In this document: piece by piece, positions 7,724 through 14,584 of the stretch
How positions within the stretch are numbered: position 1 is the stretch's first letter
How the letters are laid out: the number at the start of each line of letters is the position of its first letter
From: Collinsella sp. AF23-4AC
GTDB lineage: Bacteria; Actinomycetota; Coriobacteriia; Coriobacteriales; Coriobacteriaceae
Direction of reading: 5' to 3'
Assembly (NCBI RefSeq): GCF_003462685.1
Contig: NZ_QRVE01000017.1
Coordinates: 1-41,105 of the forward strand
DNA: 41,105 bases
Notes under the pieces: generated by a model
Seen by the model: only the letters and a program-made list of their open reading frames with translations
What the model was told of the DNA's origin: nothing
Databases searched by the model: none
Made by a program: the position numbers and the translations under genes

Positions 7724-7760
7724 AACCACCACAAAGGGGACAGGCACCTTTGTGCTGGTT
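7724..7760. repeat. GGGGACAGG-core palindromic repeat (ACCACCAC variant)
   Basis: AACCACCACAAAGG at 7724-7737 pairs with CCTTTGTGCTGGTT at 7747-7760 (13 of 14), with GGACAGGCA in the loop. A close relative lies at 9843-9879. It sits just after the GntR stop codon. Confidence 0.75.
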
Positions 7761-7767
7761 TCTCCGT

Positions 7768-7810
7768 ACAAAAAGGCCCGGCTCCGTCTGATGACGCGGA
7801 GCCGGGCCTT
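7768..7810. terminator. bidirectional terminator between GntR and glmS genes
   Basis: AAGGCCCGGCTCCG (7773-7786) and CGGAGCCGGGCCTT (7797-7810) form a perfect 14-base stem with a 10-base loop. On the minus strand the stem is followed by a T-run (AAAAA at 7770-7774 on the plus strand), so it mainly serves glmS and may also stop the converging GntR transcript. Confidence 0.88.
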
Positions 7811-7833
7811 GGTCGTTAGAACGGCGGAACCAA

Positions 7834-9681
7834 CTACTCGACAGTAACGCTTTTCGCCAGGTTACGAGGTTGGTCAACGTCGCAACCGCGCAGGATGGCG
7901 ACCTCGCGGGCGAGCAGCTGCAGCGGGACGCTCGCGGTGATGGGGCTGAACACGTCGCGGACGGCCGGCACGCGGATGATGCAATCGGCAATCTTGTTGA
8001 TCTCCTCGTCACCCTCGGTGGCAACGACGATGACCTTGGCGCCACGCGCCTTGCACTCCATGAGGTTCGACACGGTCTTGTCGTAGGTGGCACTCTTGGT
8101 GGCCACAGCGATGACAGGGAAGCCCGGGTCGATCAGGGCAATGGGGCCGTGCTTCATCTCGCCAGCGGCGTAGGCCTCGGCATGCAGGTAGCTGACCTCC
8201 TTGAGCTTGAGTGCGCCCTCGTAGGAAATAGCGGCACCCATGCCACGGCCCACGAACAGCGCCGACTGCGCGTCCTTGCACAGCAGGGCGGCCTCATGAA
8301 CGGCCTCGGTCTGGGTATCCAAAATCCACTGGATCTGCTCGGCCGTATCGGAAAGCTCGCGGAACAGCATGCGCGCCTGCTTGGTGGTCAGACGGTACTT
8401 AACCTGCGCCAGCAGCAGAGCCAGCAGCGTAAGGCTCACGACCTGACCGATAAAGCTCTTGGTCGAGGCGACCGCGATCTCCTTGTTGGCCTTGGTGTAG
8501 ATGACGCCGTCGCTCTCACGCGCCACCGGGCTGCCCACCACGTTGGTGATGCCGAAGACCTTGGCGCCCTTGATGCGCGCGTCGCGAATGGCGGCAAGGG
8601 TATCGGCCGTCTCGCCCGACTGGGACACGGCGACGACGAGCGTCGTCGGTGTGATGATGGGGTTGCGGTAGCGGAACTCGCTGGCAGCCTCGACCTCGGT
8701 GGGAATGCGAGCCCAGCCCTCAATAAGGTTCTTGGCGATGAGTCCGGCGTGATAGCTGGTGCCGCAGGCGATCACGTAGACACGATCGATGTCGTTGAGC
8801 TCCTCGAGGGACAGGCCCAGCTCGTCGATGTCGAGCTCGCCGGCCGGCGTCATACGACCGACCAGCGTGTCGCGCACGACGCGCGGCTGCTCGTGGATTT
8901 CCTTGAGCATAAAGTCGGGATAACCGCCCTTTTCTGCCATGTCCAGGTCCCAGTCGATGTGGGTGACCTTGGGCTCGATAACGTTGCCGGCCTCGTCGGT
9001 GTACTCGACGCCTGCGGGCGTGAGCTTGGCAAACTGACCGTCCTCGAGCACCACGACATCGCGGGTGGCGTCGATGAGCGCGATGACATCGGAGGCGACA
9101 TAGGCGCCGGTCTCGCCCGCGCCGACCACGATCGGGGAATCCTTGCGGGCCACGGCGATCACGCCGGGCTCGTCAGCGCACACGGCGGCCAGACCATAGG
9201 CACCGACCACGTGGGTGCACGCCTCGCGCACGGAGGCCATCAGGTCGTGCGTCTCGGCATAAGCCTCTTCGATCAGATGCGCGAAGACCTCGGTATCCGT
9301 CTCGCTCTTAAAGTGATGGCCGCGGCCCTCCAGCTCCTCGCGCAGCTCGGCGAAGTTCTCGATGATGCCGTTGTGGACGATGGCGATGCGACCGTCGCAG
9401 CTGGTGTGGGGATGGGCGTTAACGACGGAGGGCTTGCCGTGGGTGGCCCAACGGGTGTGACCGATACCGCAGGTAGCGTCGCTGTCGATGTTGGAAAGCT
9501 CGCTCTCCAGGCCCGCAACCTTGCCCACGCGGCGGATGACGTCGAGGTGCGCCGCGGCACCCTCGCCCACCTCGAGCGCGACGCCTGAGGAGTCATAGCC
9601 GCGATACTCCATACGCTTGAGGCCCGTGACCAGGATGTTCTTTGCAATATCAGAGCCGGTGTAGCCGACGATTCCGCACAT
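7834..9681 (-). CDS. glmS: glutamine--fructose-6-phosphate aminotransferase (isomerizing)
   Basis: A 615-residue enzyme that makes glucosamine-6-phosphate from fructose-6-phosphate and glutamine, the entry to UDP-GlcNAc and peptidoglycan. Cys2 in MCGIVGYTG is the nucleophile of the N-terminal glutaminase domain, which continues through EYRGYDSSGVAL, HTRWATHGKPS and HNGIIENF. Two SIS isomerase domains follow (CGTSYHAG, SQSGETADT; then GRGMGAAISYEGALKLKE). The C-terminal tail QPRNLAKSVTVE is the hallmark of true GlmS. The length is standard. Monocistronic, with a strong terminator at 7768-7810. A large inverted repeat lies about 100 bases upstream and may be an amino-sugar-responsive operator. 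No glmS ribozyme core is apparent. Confidence 0.97.
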   Translation of the reverse strand: MCGIVGYTGSDIAKNILVTGLKRMEYRGYDSSGVALEVGEGAAAHLDVIRRVGKVAGLESELSNIDSDATCGIGHTRWATHGKPSVVNAHPHTSCDGRIAIVHNGIIENFAELREELEGRGHHFKSETDTEVFAHLIEEAYAETHDLMASVREACTHVVGAYGLAAVCADEPGVIAVARKDSPIVVGAGETGAYVASDVIALIDATRDVVVLEDGQFAKLTPAGVEYTDEAGNVIEPKVTHIDWDLDMAEKGGYPDFMLKEIHEQPRVVRDTLVGRMTPAGELDIDELGLSLEELNDIDRVYVIACGTSYHAGLIAKNLIEGWARIPTEVEAASEFRYRNPIITPTTLVVAVSQSGETADTLAAIRDARIKGAKVFGITNVVGSPVARESDGVIYTKANKEIAVASTKSFIGQVVSLTLLALLLAQVKYRLTTKQARMLFRELSDTAEQIQWILDTQTEAVHEAALLCKDAQSALFVGRGMGAAISYEGALKLKEVSYLHAEAYAAGEMKHGPIALIDPGFPVIAVATKSATYDKTVSNLMECKARGAKVIVVATEGDEEINKIADCIIRVPAVRDVFSPITASVPLQLLAREVAILRGCDVDQPRNLAKSVTVE

Positions 9682-9782
9682 AGGATAAATCCCTTCGTTC
9701 GCGTGACTGCAAGACGTCCACGCACAGGGGGCGCTGAGACGTATAACGTTCGAGTATTGTACTCACGCAAGCGCAAGCTGAT

Positions 9783-9815
9783 ATACCAGAAGTGGTATCT
9801 CAACTTAGATACCAC
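9783..9815. promoter_or_regulatory. putative operator upstream of glmS
   Basis: GTGGTATCT (9792-9800) and AGATACCAC (9807-9815) are a perfect 9-base inverted repeat around CAACTT. A third half-site ATACCA (9783-9788) also pairs with TGGTAT (9793-9798). Overlapping GGTAT half-sites resemble those bound by GntR/HutC regulators of amino-sugar genes (NagR/DasR type). The binding protein is not identified in the window. Confidence 0.6.
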
Positions 9816-9842
9816 CCGATGCACACATGCCCAGCCGGTCCA

Positions 9843-9879
9843 AACCACCACAATGGGGACAGGCACCTTCGTGGTGGTC
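9843..9879. repeat. GGGGACAGG-core palindromic repeat (ACCACCAC variant), second copy
   Basis: ACCACCAC at 9844-9851 faces GTGGTGGT at 9871-9878, with TGGGGACAGGCACC between. It shares AACCACCACAA-GGGGACAGGCACCTT with the copy at 7724-7760. Confidence 0.75.
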
Positions 9880-9894
9880 GCGTTGGCAACAGCG

Positions 9895-9945
9895 TTTCCC
9901 CAGATAAAACCTGCCAAAATAAACCTGTCCCTTTTTGGTAGGTTT
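9895..9945 (-). repeat. 50-base GGGACAGG repeat, copy A
   Basis: Read on the minus strand, this is AAACCTACCAAAAAGGGACAG, then GTTTATTTTGGCAGGTTTTA and TCTGGGGAAA (described in pieces). It matches the copy at 16551-16600 at all but one base. Arms AAACCTGCCAAAA and TTTTGGTAGGTTT form a hairpin. It lies in front of the LacI-family gene, close to where its promoter should be. Confidence 0.85.
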
Positions 9946-9993
9946 GGGATGCTACAATCTGGCTTGTACTTGAAACGCATCAAAGGGGCCGCT

Positions 9994-11127
9994 ATGGCAA
10001 AGGTAAAAATCAGCGACGTCGCGCGCGAGGCCGGGGTTTCGCTGGGCACGGTTTCCAACGCGCTCAACCACCCCGAAAAGCTGCGCCCCGAGACCCTCAA
10101 GCTCATCAACGAGACCATCAATCGCCTTGGCTACCTGCCCAACCAAAGCGCTCGTCAGCTCGCGGGCGGCGCCACCAAGTCTTTTGGCCTGGTGCTCCCC
10201 CGTCTCGATCACGGCTTTTCGCTCCAAATCGCCAGCGGCGCCCACAACGAGGCCCGTAAGCACGGCTACGACCTGCTCATCGCCAACGCCGATAACGACG
10301 ATATTCTCGAGGACCATTACCTGCGTTACTTTATGGGCACGCAGATGTCCGGCGTCATGGTTCAGCCCATGGCATCCCCCGATTGGCACCCCGCCATGGC
10401 CAAGATGCCCGTGCCGATCGTCCACCTGGATATCCACTGTTCCGAGCCCGGTTACTACGTGGCCGCCGACAACGAGGCACAGGGGCGCATTATCGCCGAG
10501 CTCGCCATCGCCCGCGGCGCACGCCATATTGTCGTTGTGGGTCGAGCAGCATTCATGCAGCTCACTCTGCGCGTCCTTGGCATCCACAAGGCACTTGCCC
10601 TGCATCCCGATATCAAAATTGAGGTCATCGACGCCGGTGAATGGAATACCGCAGCCGACGGCTACAGTATCGGTGCCCAGATTGCCGAGCGCCCTGCTGA
10701 CGAGCGCCCCGATTTTGTCATCGGCCTGACCGACGTATTGGCCTCGGGCGTTATCTCGGCGCTGGTCGACAAGGGCATTTCCGTCCCCGGCCAGATTCTT
10801 GTTGCCGGCTGCGATGGCAACCCGCTTGCCTGGAGCGGATCGGTCCCCCTCACCACGGTAGCACCACCGGGCTACGAGATCGGCCGCAAGGGCGTGCAGC
10901 TGCTCATGGAACAAATCGAGGATAAACCTGCCGCCAAGACCAAACGAGTCCGCATCGGCTCCGCCGCGCGCACCGTCACCACGGTCACGGCCACCGAGGA
11001 CATTAACCGTCAGGAGCTCGTGCGCCCCTTCTTGCTCGAACGTATGAGCACCCAAAAGGCCGAGCAGCACCCGACGGGCCCATCCGCGGCCCCAATAACC
11101 GACATCAACCTGGGCGCCTACCTGTAA
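9994..11127 (+). CDS. LacI-family transcriptional regulator
   Basis: A 377-residue repressor. The LacI helix-turn-helix and hinge are clear at residues 4-55 (KISDVAREAGVSLGTVSNALNHPEKL, LGYLPNQSARQLAGG), followed by a periplasmic-binding-protein-like effector domain (FGLVLPRLDHGFSLQIASGA; DVLASGVISAL; VAGCDGNPLAW). The effector would be a sugar or nucleoside, not predictable here. The ATG at 9994 follows AAGGGG and matches the family start MAKVKISDVA; the frame is open further upstream only because it lacks stops. A C-terminal tail of about 35 residues (RMSTQKAEQHPTG...) extends past the usual end. No sugar operon is adjacent, so its targets lie elsewhere or it is autoregulatory. Confidence 0.9.
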   Translation: MAKVKISDVAREAGVSLGTVSNALNHPEKLRPETLKLINETINRLGYLPNQSARQLAGGATKSFGLVLPRLDHGFSLQIASGAHNEARKHGYDLLIANADNDDILEDHYLRYFMGTQMSGVMVQPMASPDWHPAMAKMPVPIVHLDIHCSEPGYYVAADNEAQGRIIAELAIARGARHIVVVGRAAFMQLTLRVLGIHKALALHPDIKIEVIDAGEWNTAADGYSIGAQIAERPADERPDFVIGLTDVLASGVISALVDKGISVPGQILVAGCDGNPLAWSGSVPLTTVAPPGYEIGRKGVQLLMEQIEDKPAAKTKRVRIGSAARTVTTVTATEDINRQELVRPFLLERMSTQKAEQHPTGPSAAPITDINLGAYL

Positions 11128-11128
11128 C

Positions 11129-11169
11129 AAAAAACGCCGCAACGGGAACAGCCCCGCTGCGGCGTTTTT
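11129..11169. terminator. terminator after the LacI-family gene
   Basis: AAAAACGCCGCA (11130-11141) pairs with TGCGGCGTTTTT (11158-11169), giving a stem with A- and T-runs at the base typical of a factor-independent terminator. It begins two bases after the stop codon. Confidence 0.9.
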
Positions 11170-11341
11170 GCTGGCCCCACGGGCCTTCCCCATTTAGCCG
11201 GACCTGCGGCTACGGATATTTATGGAATGTAATCCATTTTTCATTAGCTTTTTTGTTAAAATAGACTCAATTCCATATTTTTAGATATTTCCTATAAGTA
11301 TTGATTTTGCTCCAGTTTTTTCTCGCCAAGAAAGGGGTTTC

Positions 11342-12547
11342 ATGAATCTGATTGATCGCAAACAGTACCTCGACTGGCTCATTTCGTGGAAAGACTCACA
11401 CGTCATCAAGGTCGTTTCGGGCGTGCGAAGGTCCGGCAAATCAAAGCTATTCGAAATCTACCGCAGCTACCTGCGCGATCATGGAATCACAGGCGACCAG
11501 GTTATATCCCTCAACTTTGAAGACCTGGAGTTCGAGTCGCTTACGTCGTATAGAGCACTCTACGACTACATTTCCGCCAGACTCGTCCCCGATAAGATGA
11601 ACTACGTTTTTCTAGACGAGATACAGCACGTCGAGCATTTCGAAAAAGCCGTCGACAGTCTTTTTATCAAGGACAATGTCGACCTCTACATAACCGGTTC
11701 CAACGCTTATCTGCTCTCGAGCGAGCTGGCAACTTTGCTCTCCGGCCGCTACGTAGAGCTCAAGATGCTGCCCCTATCCTTTAAAGAGTTTTGCTCGGCA
11801 AAAACCAATGACGGAAAGGCTCCCGCGCAGTTGTTTGACGAGTACATCACTCGGGGCTCTTTTCCCTTTATCGCCGAGACGGGTATTCAGGGACCCCAGG
11901 CGCGCGATTATCTTATGAGCCTCTACGATACCATCGTCATACGCGACGTTATCGAACGCCTGAAGGTCTCGGACGTCCCGACCCTGCGCGATATCACCAA
12001 GTTCCTACTCCATAGCATTGGAAACCGGATCTCGATTAAAAAAATCTCCGACACGCTCTCGTCCAACGGCAGCAAAACCGACCAGAAAACCGTAGCCAAA
12101 TACCTCAAAGGCTTAACAGACAGCCTTGTGCTGTACTTTGCTCCGCGCTATAACGTGCGCGGTCGGCAGCTTCTTTCAACAAACGGCAAATACTACGCCG
12201 TTGACCTTGGACTTAGAGGTGCTCTCGTCAAAACCCAAAGCAGCGATATCGGTCATATCCTCGAAAATGTTGTTTATCTCGAGCTCCTACGCCGTGGATA
12301 CGACGTCTACGTGGGCGATATCGACGGCGGGGAAATCGATTTTGTTGCCCTAAAGTCAGACGAGACAGCCTATTTTCAGGTTTCAGCCACAACGCTCGAC
12401 GAAACTACCCTCAATCGAGAGTTGGCCCCCTTTAAGAAAGTCCGAGACAACTACCCCAAGACGCTTCTTACGCTCGACACGCTGTTTGCGGACGCGAACT
12501 ACGAAGGAGTCCGCAAGCGCAACGTGATCGACTGGCTCCTGGAGTAA
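11342..12547 (+). CDS. AAA+ ATPase with DUF4143 domain
   Basis: A 401-residue member of the large AAA_14/DUF4143 family. Walker A is GVRRSGKS (27-34) and Walker B is YVFLDEIQ (88-95), followed by the ITGSNAYLLSSELATLLSGR sensor region and the motif LPLSFKEF. The C-terminal DUF4143 half has KYLKGLTDSLVL and the nuclease-like core ENVVYLELLRRGYDVYVG and EIDFVAL, which recalls PD-(D/E)XK folds. The cellular role of the family is unknown; such genes are frequent accessory genes, often single and scattered. AAAGGGG precedes the ATG. The 170 bases upstream are much more AT-rich than the surroundings, which may mark an inserted gene. Confidence 0.88.
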   Translation: MNLIDRKQYLDWLISWKDSHVIKVVSGVRRSGKSKLFEIYRSYLRDHGITGDQVISLNFEDLEFESLTSYRALYDYISARLVPDKMNYVFLDEIQHVEHFEKAVDSLFIKDNVDLYITGSNAYLLSSELATLLSGRYVELKMLPLSFKEFCSAKTNDGKAPAQLFDEYITRGSFPFIAETGIQGPQARDYLMSLYDTIVIRDVIERLKVSDVPTLRDITKFLLHSIGNRISIKKISDTLSSNGSKTDQKTVAKYLKGLTDSLVLYFAPRYNVRGRQLLSTNGKYYAVDLGLRGALVKTQSSDIGHILENVVYLELLRRGYDVYVGDIDGGEIDFVALKSDETAYFQVSATTLDETTLNRELAPFKKVRDNYPKTLLTLDTLFADANYEGVRKRNVIDWLLE

Positions 12548-12615
12548 CTTGTAACGTCATAACCCTCCGCCAGCTCCTTACCAAGGCCGCAGCCCCAGTC
12601 GCTTAAAGCACAATG

Positions 12616-12674
12616 CCCCTCTTATCGGCCAAAACAGCAATCTTGGCGTGATAAGAGGGGCTGACTGCGTCAGC
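12616..12674. terminator. hairpins downstream of the HAD phosphatase gene
   Basis: CCCCTCTTATC (12616-12626) and GATAAGAGGGG (12650-12660) form a perfect 11-base stem. GCCAA/TTGGC extends it inside the loop (12628-12632 with 12643-12647). A second small stem, GCTGAC/GTCAGC, follows at about 12660-12674. No good T-run is present on either strand, so termination is not certain. It lies between the converging DUF4143 ATPase and HAD genes. Confidence 0.5.
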
Positions 12675-12748
12675 GCCTTCACGCAGGCGCCGTTGCCGCC
12701 ACCGTCCTGCGAGATCGGGCGCGGGGCATGGCGACTCGCGTGCAAACG

Positions 12749-13399
12749 CTAGCGCACGGCCTTGACCGCCGCCGGCAGATCGAACAGCGTATCGAGCACG
12801 GCCTCGCAGCCATCCACCACGTCCTGCGGCAACGGCACGATGTCGGGAACGGCAAACACATGGCAGCCGGCCGTGATGCCCGAGACGCAGCCGTTGCGGG
12901 AATCCTCGACCACGGCACACTCCTCGGGCGCAAAGCCCGCTCGCTCGCAGGCGAGCAGGTACATCTCAGGGTCGGGCTTGCCGTGTACGACGTCCTCGCC
13001 GCAGGTCACCGTCTCAAACTTGTCAAAGAGGCCGACCGTCTTAAGGTTGCGCTCGGCGGTAACATGGCGCGACGACGTCGCGAGGCCCACGTGATAGCCC
13101 GCAGCCAGCAGTTCGTCCAGGCACTCGGCGGCGCCGGCCTTAAGCTCCAGATCGGTCTTGACCATCTCGTCGCGAATCTCCCTATGGCGACGATAGATTG
13201 CCTCAGCGGTTTCGCGGCTGCCGTAATGCCCATCAAGGATCTCCATGACATCGGGCAGCGTGCGACCGATAAACTGATGGATCAGCGCATCATCAATCGC
13301 GAATCCCAGCTCGGCCGCTCCCGCCTTCCACGCCTTGATACCCAAACGCTCGGTATCGACCAGCGTTCCGTCCATATCAAAAATAACAGCCTTGATCAT
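12749..13399 (-). CDS. HAD-family hydrolase, beta-phosphoglucomutase/sugar phosphatase-like
   Basis: A 216-residue HAD subfamily I enzyme. Motif I is FDMDGTLVDTE (nucleophile D8, acid/base D10). A helical cap follows. Motif II lies near ATSSRHVTAERNL, and motifs III and IV are GKPDPEMYL and CAVVEDSRNGCVSG. The DGTLVDTE and EDS-NG pattern is that of beta-phosphoglucomutase-like phosphatases acting on small sugar phosphates. The specific substrate is not predictable. The start at 13399 (MIKAVIFDMDG) is the family start and is preceded by GGGGGA; the frame runs open upstream. It is divergent from larE, 174 bases away. Confidence 0.9.
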   Translation of the reverse strand: MIKAVIFDMDGTLVDTERLGIKAWKAGAAELGFAIDDALIHQFIGRTLPDVMEILDGHYGSRETAEAIYRRHREIRDEMVKTDLELKAGAAECLDELLAAGYHVGLATSSRHVTAERNLKTVGLFDKFETVTCGEDVVHGKPDPEMYLLACERAGFAPEECAVVEDSRNGCVSGITAGCHVFAVPDIVPLPQDVVDGCEAVLDTLFDLPAAVKAVR

Positions 13400-13572
13400 A
13401 TCGGTCCCCCATCGCTTCGCGCTGCTGTACTCCCGCAACTTTACCGCACTTGTAAACTTGTATATAACGTATATAGCATATTGCACTTTCGTTACATAGA
13501 TAGAAGTCTTATGACAAGTGGCTCGGTAGGATTATAGTTTTCGACCGAGTACTCAACGGCAAGGATCGATTC

Positions 13573-14451
13573 ATGCTTTCAGACACCACCGCACCTGCAG
13601 AGGGGCTTCAGGACAAACTCGTAGCGCTCGAGCAGCTGCTTTTGGCATACGGACGCGTCGCCATCGGCTTTTCCGGTGGCGTCGACAGCAGCTTTTTGGC
13701 CGCGGTCTGCGCCCGCATCATGCCCGCCAGCACGCTTCTCGTTCACCTCACCACGCCGCTCATCGGCACGCCCGAGCAGGCTTCGTTTGAGCGGTCCGTT
13801 GACGGGCAGGCCAATGAAGGGCCGCATTTTAAGCTCCCCGTGCTCAATCTTTCGGTCGATCAGCTGCGGCTCCCCCAAGTAGCCTGCAACGATGCCGACC
13901 GCTGCTACCACTGCAAGCGCGCCGGCTTTACCGCCATCGTCAACCACGCCAAGTCGCTGGGCTTTCCCACCGTCATCGACGGCAGCAACGCAAGCGACCG
14001 CGGCGACTACCGCCCCGGCATGCGCGCCGCCCAGGAGCTCGGCGTGCGCTCGCCCCTCATGGAGGTCGGCTTTACCAAGGACGAAGAGCGCGAGCTGCTG
14101 CGCGCCTGGGACTATCCCGTTTGGAACCTGCCGGCAGGAGCCTGCCTGGCCACGCGTGTCCCCACGGGCGAGGAGCTCACGCGCGAGAAGGTCGATGTAA
14201 TCCGCGCCTGTGAGGACTACCTGCACGACCTTGGCCTGGACCAGGTCCGCGCACGCCTCGTCGGCGGCTGCATGCATATCGAGGCCGCGCCGACAGACGT
14301 TGCCAAGATTGCCGCCCTCGGCGGTGCCGCCGTCGACGACAAAGGCAAAACCCCGCTGCCCGCCGCCATCGAGTCCGCGCTGCGCGAGCTGGGCTGCGGC
14401 CATATCTCCCCCGAGGTCACCCCCTACATCCACGGCAACATGAACCAGTAG
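13573..14451 (+). CDS. larE: LarE-type ATP-dependent sacrificial sulfur transferase
   Basis: A 292-residue PP-loop enzyme. LarE donates a cysteine sulfur to the pyridinium dicarboxylate precursor of the nickel-pincer cofactor of lactate racemase. The PP-loop SGGVDSS is at residues 34-40. C111-x-x-C114 (DRCYHCK) and Cys191 in GACLATRVPTGEE correspond to the conserved cysteines of the family, including the sacrificial one of the Lactobacillus enzyme. The SNASDRGDYRPGM substrate loop (138-150) is present. The length is normal. No larA, larB or larC lies in this window, so it is separated from its pathway or serves another sulfur-insertion role. It is transcribed alone, divergently from the HAD gene. 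Confidence 0.88.
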   Translation: MLSDTTAPAEGLQDKLVALEQLLLAYGRVAIGFSGGVDSSFLAAVCARIMPASTLLVHLTTPLIGTPEQASFERSVDGQANEGPHFKLPVLNLSVDQLRLPQVACNDADRCYHCKRAGFTAIVNHAKSLGFPTVIDGSNASDRGDYRPGMRAAQELGVRSPLMEVGFTKDEERELLRAWDYPVWNLPAGACLATRVPTGEELTREKVDVIRACEDYLHDLGLDQVRARLVGGCMHIEAAPTDVAKIAALGGAAVDDKGKTPLPAAIESALRELGCGHISPEVTPYIHGNMNQ

Positions 14452-14462
14452 GTTGCGCCGTT

Positions 14463-14513
14463 TAACCTATCAAAAGAGGACAGGTTTATTTTGGCAGGTT
14501 TTATCTGGGGAAA
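14463..14513 (+). repeat. 50-base GGACAGG repeat, copy B
   Basis: AACCTATCAAAA (14464-14475) faces TTTTGGCAGGTT (14489-14500), with AGGACAGG between and the tail TTATCTGGGGAAA to 14513. It differs from copies at 9895-9945 and 16551-16600 at only a few bases. It begins about 10 bases after the larE stop. Confidence 0.85.
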
Positions 14514-14527
14514 TATCGCGGAGCCAC

Positions 14528-14572
14528 CGCCTCTCTAGTATCCATCTAACTTCGAGAGACACTAGAGAGGCG
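14528..14572. repeat. inverted repeat with CTCTCTAGT arms after the AlbA_2 regulator gene
   Basis: CGCCTCTCTAGT (14528-14539) and ACTAGAGAGGCG (14561-14572) are perfectly complementary over 12 bases. The arms carry the same CTCTCTA core as the half-sites upstream of this gene (16290-16500). It lies 12 bases past the stop at 14585. No T-run follows, so it could be a processing hairpin or a further binding site as well as a terminator. Confidence 0.6.
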
Positions 14573-14584
14573 ACTCGGCTGCAT

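Noticed and set aside
7870..9588. 572-codon plus-strand frame opposite glmS
   Set aside because: Antisense shadow of a highly conserved enzyme. The translation is low in aromatic residues and matches nothing.
9682..9782. glmS ribozyme
   Set aside because: No conserved glmS ribozyme core was recognised before the start codon, and the element is a Firmicutes feature.
9703..9993. Upstream extension of the LacI-family regulator
   Set aside because: The frame is open but passes through the glmS promoter site and two palindromic repeats. The family start MAKVKISDVA at 9994 has a good ribosome site.
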